A stretch of 64,000 bases of DNA from Trachythela sp. YZ-2020 (taxonomy: Eukaryota; Cnidaria; Anthozoa; Malacalcyonacea; Clavulariidae), in assembly GCA_016169945.1 (NCBI GenBank), contig JADLSH010000367.1, positions 3,410,001 to 3,474,000 on the forward strand, given 5' to 3'. Position numbers and translations under genes: made by a program. Shown here piece by piece: positions 61,836 to 64,000 of the stretch. A model generated the notes under the pieces. The model did no database searches, was not told the DNA's origin, and saw nothing but the letters and a program-made list of their open reading frames with translations. How positions within the stretch are numbered: position 1 is the stretch's first letter; each line of letters begins with the position of its first letter.

Positions 61836-64000
61836 AAGTATAGTAACAGCAAAAGGCGCCGATTTAACGCAGCCGCCATTTTGTAAGATAGACGCCATAA
61901 AACGTAAAAAGTCACGTGAAGTGTGGAAATTGGCCTGCGACCTTGCGAGTACTCGCAAGCTCGCTGCGAGTTGGTTTTGCGATGAGTGGAAAAGAGCCTA
62001 AAGGCAGATCAATGGCTAGGCTGGTTCAATATCTGACTCAAATACTGCATGTTGTTACCTTTGTTAAAAATGGCGAAATGACGAACCTCCAGTTCTCGTT
62101 GCCTGCGACTGGCGACGTCACTCTGTCACTCACCCGCATAATAATGACTTTAGTTATTCCTAACGTTGTTGGGAAGTTGATAGCTTTAAATTGACGTTGA
62201 TATATTAACCTAAATTGAACCTTTAATTATAGAACATTTATAGCAGGACAATGCGATATACGCGAGTAATCGGATCATTGGTGAACTAAGAGCTGATTAT
62301 GAACTATGGTATAGCACTGTAAATAGAGTAAGCAGAATAGGATTGACTTAATTAAGTAGACAAGAGACGGTGAGCGAAGAGTGCATGAGCATATATAAAC
62401 CGCGAATATAAAACCTTAAAAAACCAAAGCTGTGAGTGATTAATTTAGTTTTGGGGAAAAGCAATTCCCGATAACGTTGGCAAGAAAAACAAATTACGGC
62501 TGGCTATAGCTTTAAACAATCGAAAAATACTCGAAATCAAACTACGCTAAAATAATAGCAGAACTTTAATCTATGACTATGATAGTTTTACTACAGTCTT
62601 AGTAGCATCATGCAAGCTATAGCCAGGAGTGCTAGTAATCATTGTAATGCGTAATGTGTAATGGCGTAACGGTTTAATGGGAAACAGCGTAACGGCGTGA
62701 AGTTATACTTCCCAACAGCATATTGTTTTACCTCTGCACTAAACCCTGAGCAAACAAAGAAACTTTGTTTCACGAAGAAACAATGTTCATGCATGACCGG
62801 GAAGTAAGATATTCTGTTTCTGTATTCTATTATTCTTTGAGAAACGGTCTTTTATTTTGCATCCGCTACAATTGCTGGATTCCACGGTTGGCAACGGGGA
62901 AACATTCCTGGGAACCGATCCAAGGGGCGGCGCTTTAAGCTAATTGAGATGCTTGATGGTCAACAAAGAATCTGGAAGAACGAAGGATTCTTAAGAGAAT
63001 GTCAACTTGTCAAGCTGGATAGAAAGCATTACAGACTAATCTTGTATGAAAGCAAAAAAATACAACATTAAATCGTATAATTTAACGGTACGGTTTTCAT
63101 CCGTGTAACGGTAATAATATTTTCATTCGGTGAAAGATGTAATGCTCCATTGCATTAATGCAAATTGTACAACAAATAATGATATTTGTTTTGTATAACG
63201 TCAAATATATCATTGTCATTGATTTATTAGATTAAAATAAAATCATATTCAAAACAGTCCAACAAACAAAATTGAACTTAATGCAATCCGCGGACCGTCC
63301 AATGAAAAAACAACACGTAGAGTACAAAATTCACGACTTGGACATGCAATGGAACATCCCATTGCACGGTCAGTGAAGTGGTAATTTCTATTCAATATCA
63401 CGTGATCATAAACAGCCAATTAAATTATATAAATAAATTATATTTAAGATCAAATTATGTACAGTTAACTGTCATTACTTATAGGAACTCGAAATATCAT
63501 CTTTATGTATAGTACCTTTCCAACGAGAAGACTTGACGATAAAGCTTCTAAATCAGCAGACATGACAACCAAACCCTTGATTGCTTTTTGAAGATTCAAT
63601 ATACTTGTACGTATTACTTGGATAAGACTTAAAGAAGAATGCAAATGCTTATTAATAATCAATATGAACATTTTAGCCTAAGAAATCACCCATAATATGT
63701 CATGTGCAGCAGGTAGCTTTAAACCTAACGAGTACGATGTAAAACTCGAAAATCAGAGTTGTACGAAGATGTCTTACTTGTTAAAAGTTCCATTTCCTGC
63801 ACTAAGACTGTATTCATACTTTCTCCATATGTTACTGGATATTTCAATAAAGCTGCTTCCAGATCATAATTATTTGGTAACTGCATGGTAAAAGAAAGAA
63901 ACATAGTAAACTGGTTATACTATAATTATATCATTCGAATTAAAGAAACAACAGGGAGAAACAACATTGCTCCTCTGTATGACTAGTGAGAGTTCAATCC
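61836..64000. other. Intergenic sequence, nothing recognised
   Basis: AT-rich with short fortuitous frames (61916-62194, 63465-63671, 63697-63891). No homology, splice-supported exon or structured repeat that I can defend. Confidence 0.5.

Noticed and set aside
63697..63891. 64-codon plus frame near the window end
   Set aside because: No similarity, no codon signal, and the sequence ends too soon to test for splicing.

Overview
The window is animal nuclear DNA. It is AT-rich, has many short exons with GT-AG introns, and is crowded with decayed LINEs, a broken LTR element and dozens of small inverted-repeat transposons. The transposon-borne protein types (an N-terminal CxxC...CxxC exon, a Helitron-like ORF with a 2A motif, gypsy and CR1/Jockey-like fragments) and the DIS3 sequence fit a cnidarian best. 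That placement is an inference; I cannot name a species.

Layout: 1-3,600 holds a zinc-binding first exon, a protein-kinase P-loop fragment, two oppositely oriented 31-bp satellite arrays and an 18-bp minisatellite. 3,600-7,700 holds LINE and hAT-like relics. 7,792-35,716 (+) is a complete DIS3 (RRP44) gene, the catalytic exosome subunit: 26 coding exons totalling 2,865 nt (954 aa), including a 20-nt microexon. Its introns carry LINE relics, MITEs and foldback elements. Intron 13 (20,142-25,926) also holds an uninterrupted 816-codon ORF on the same strand, ending in about 37 copies of a YLEGQET heptapeptide.

36-47.5 kb contains a LINE tail and a segmental duplication (about 38.3-43.3 kb and 44.3-47.5 kb). 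Each copy carries a minus-strand gene for a secreted-type membrane protein: signal peptide, six-cysteine WAP-like modules, one transmembrane helix and a Pro/Tyr-rich tail. A third intact paralogue lies at 59.1-59.7 kb and a signal-peptide relic at about 60.7 kb. The intact copies carry 5, 6 and 3 modules, so the family varies in ectodomain length.

47.9-49.1 kb (-) is a frameshifted transposon protein with a DVEENPGP 2A motif followed by a probable cysteine-protease domain and a basic tail, resembling the N-terminal part of Helitron-type polyproteins. 50.2-57.2 kb is a nest of elements: one LINE interrupted by a hAT MITE with a perfect 8-bp target duplication, by other MITEs, and by a rearranged gypsy element. 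The remainder to 64 kb is MITE-rich intergenic sequence with no gene I can support beyond those listed.

The best candidates for something undescribed are the intronic heptad-repeat ORF, the three-member WAP-like membrane protein cluster with its conserved downstream block, and the 2A-bearing transposon protein.
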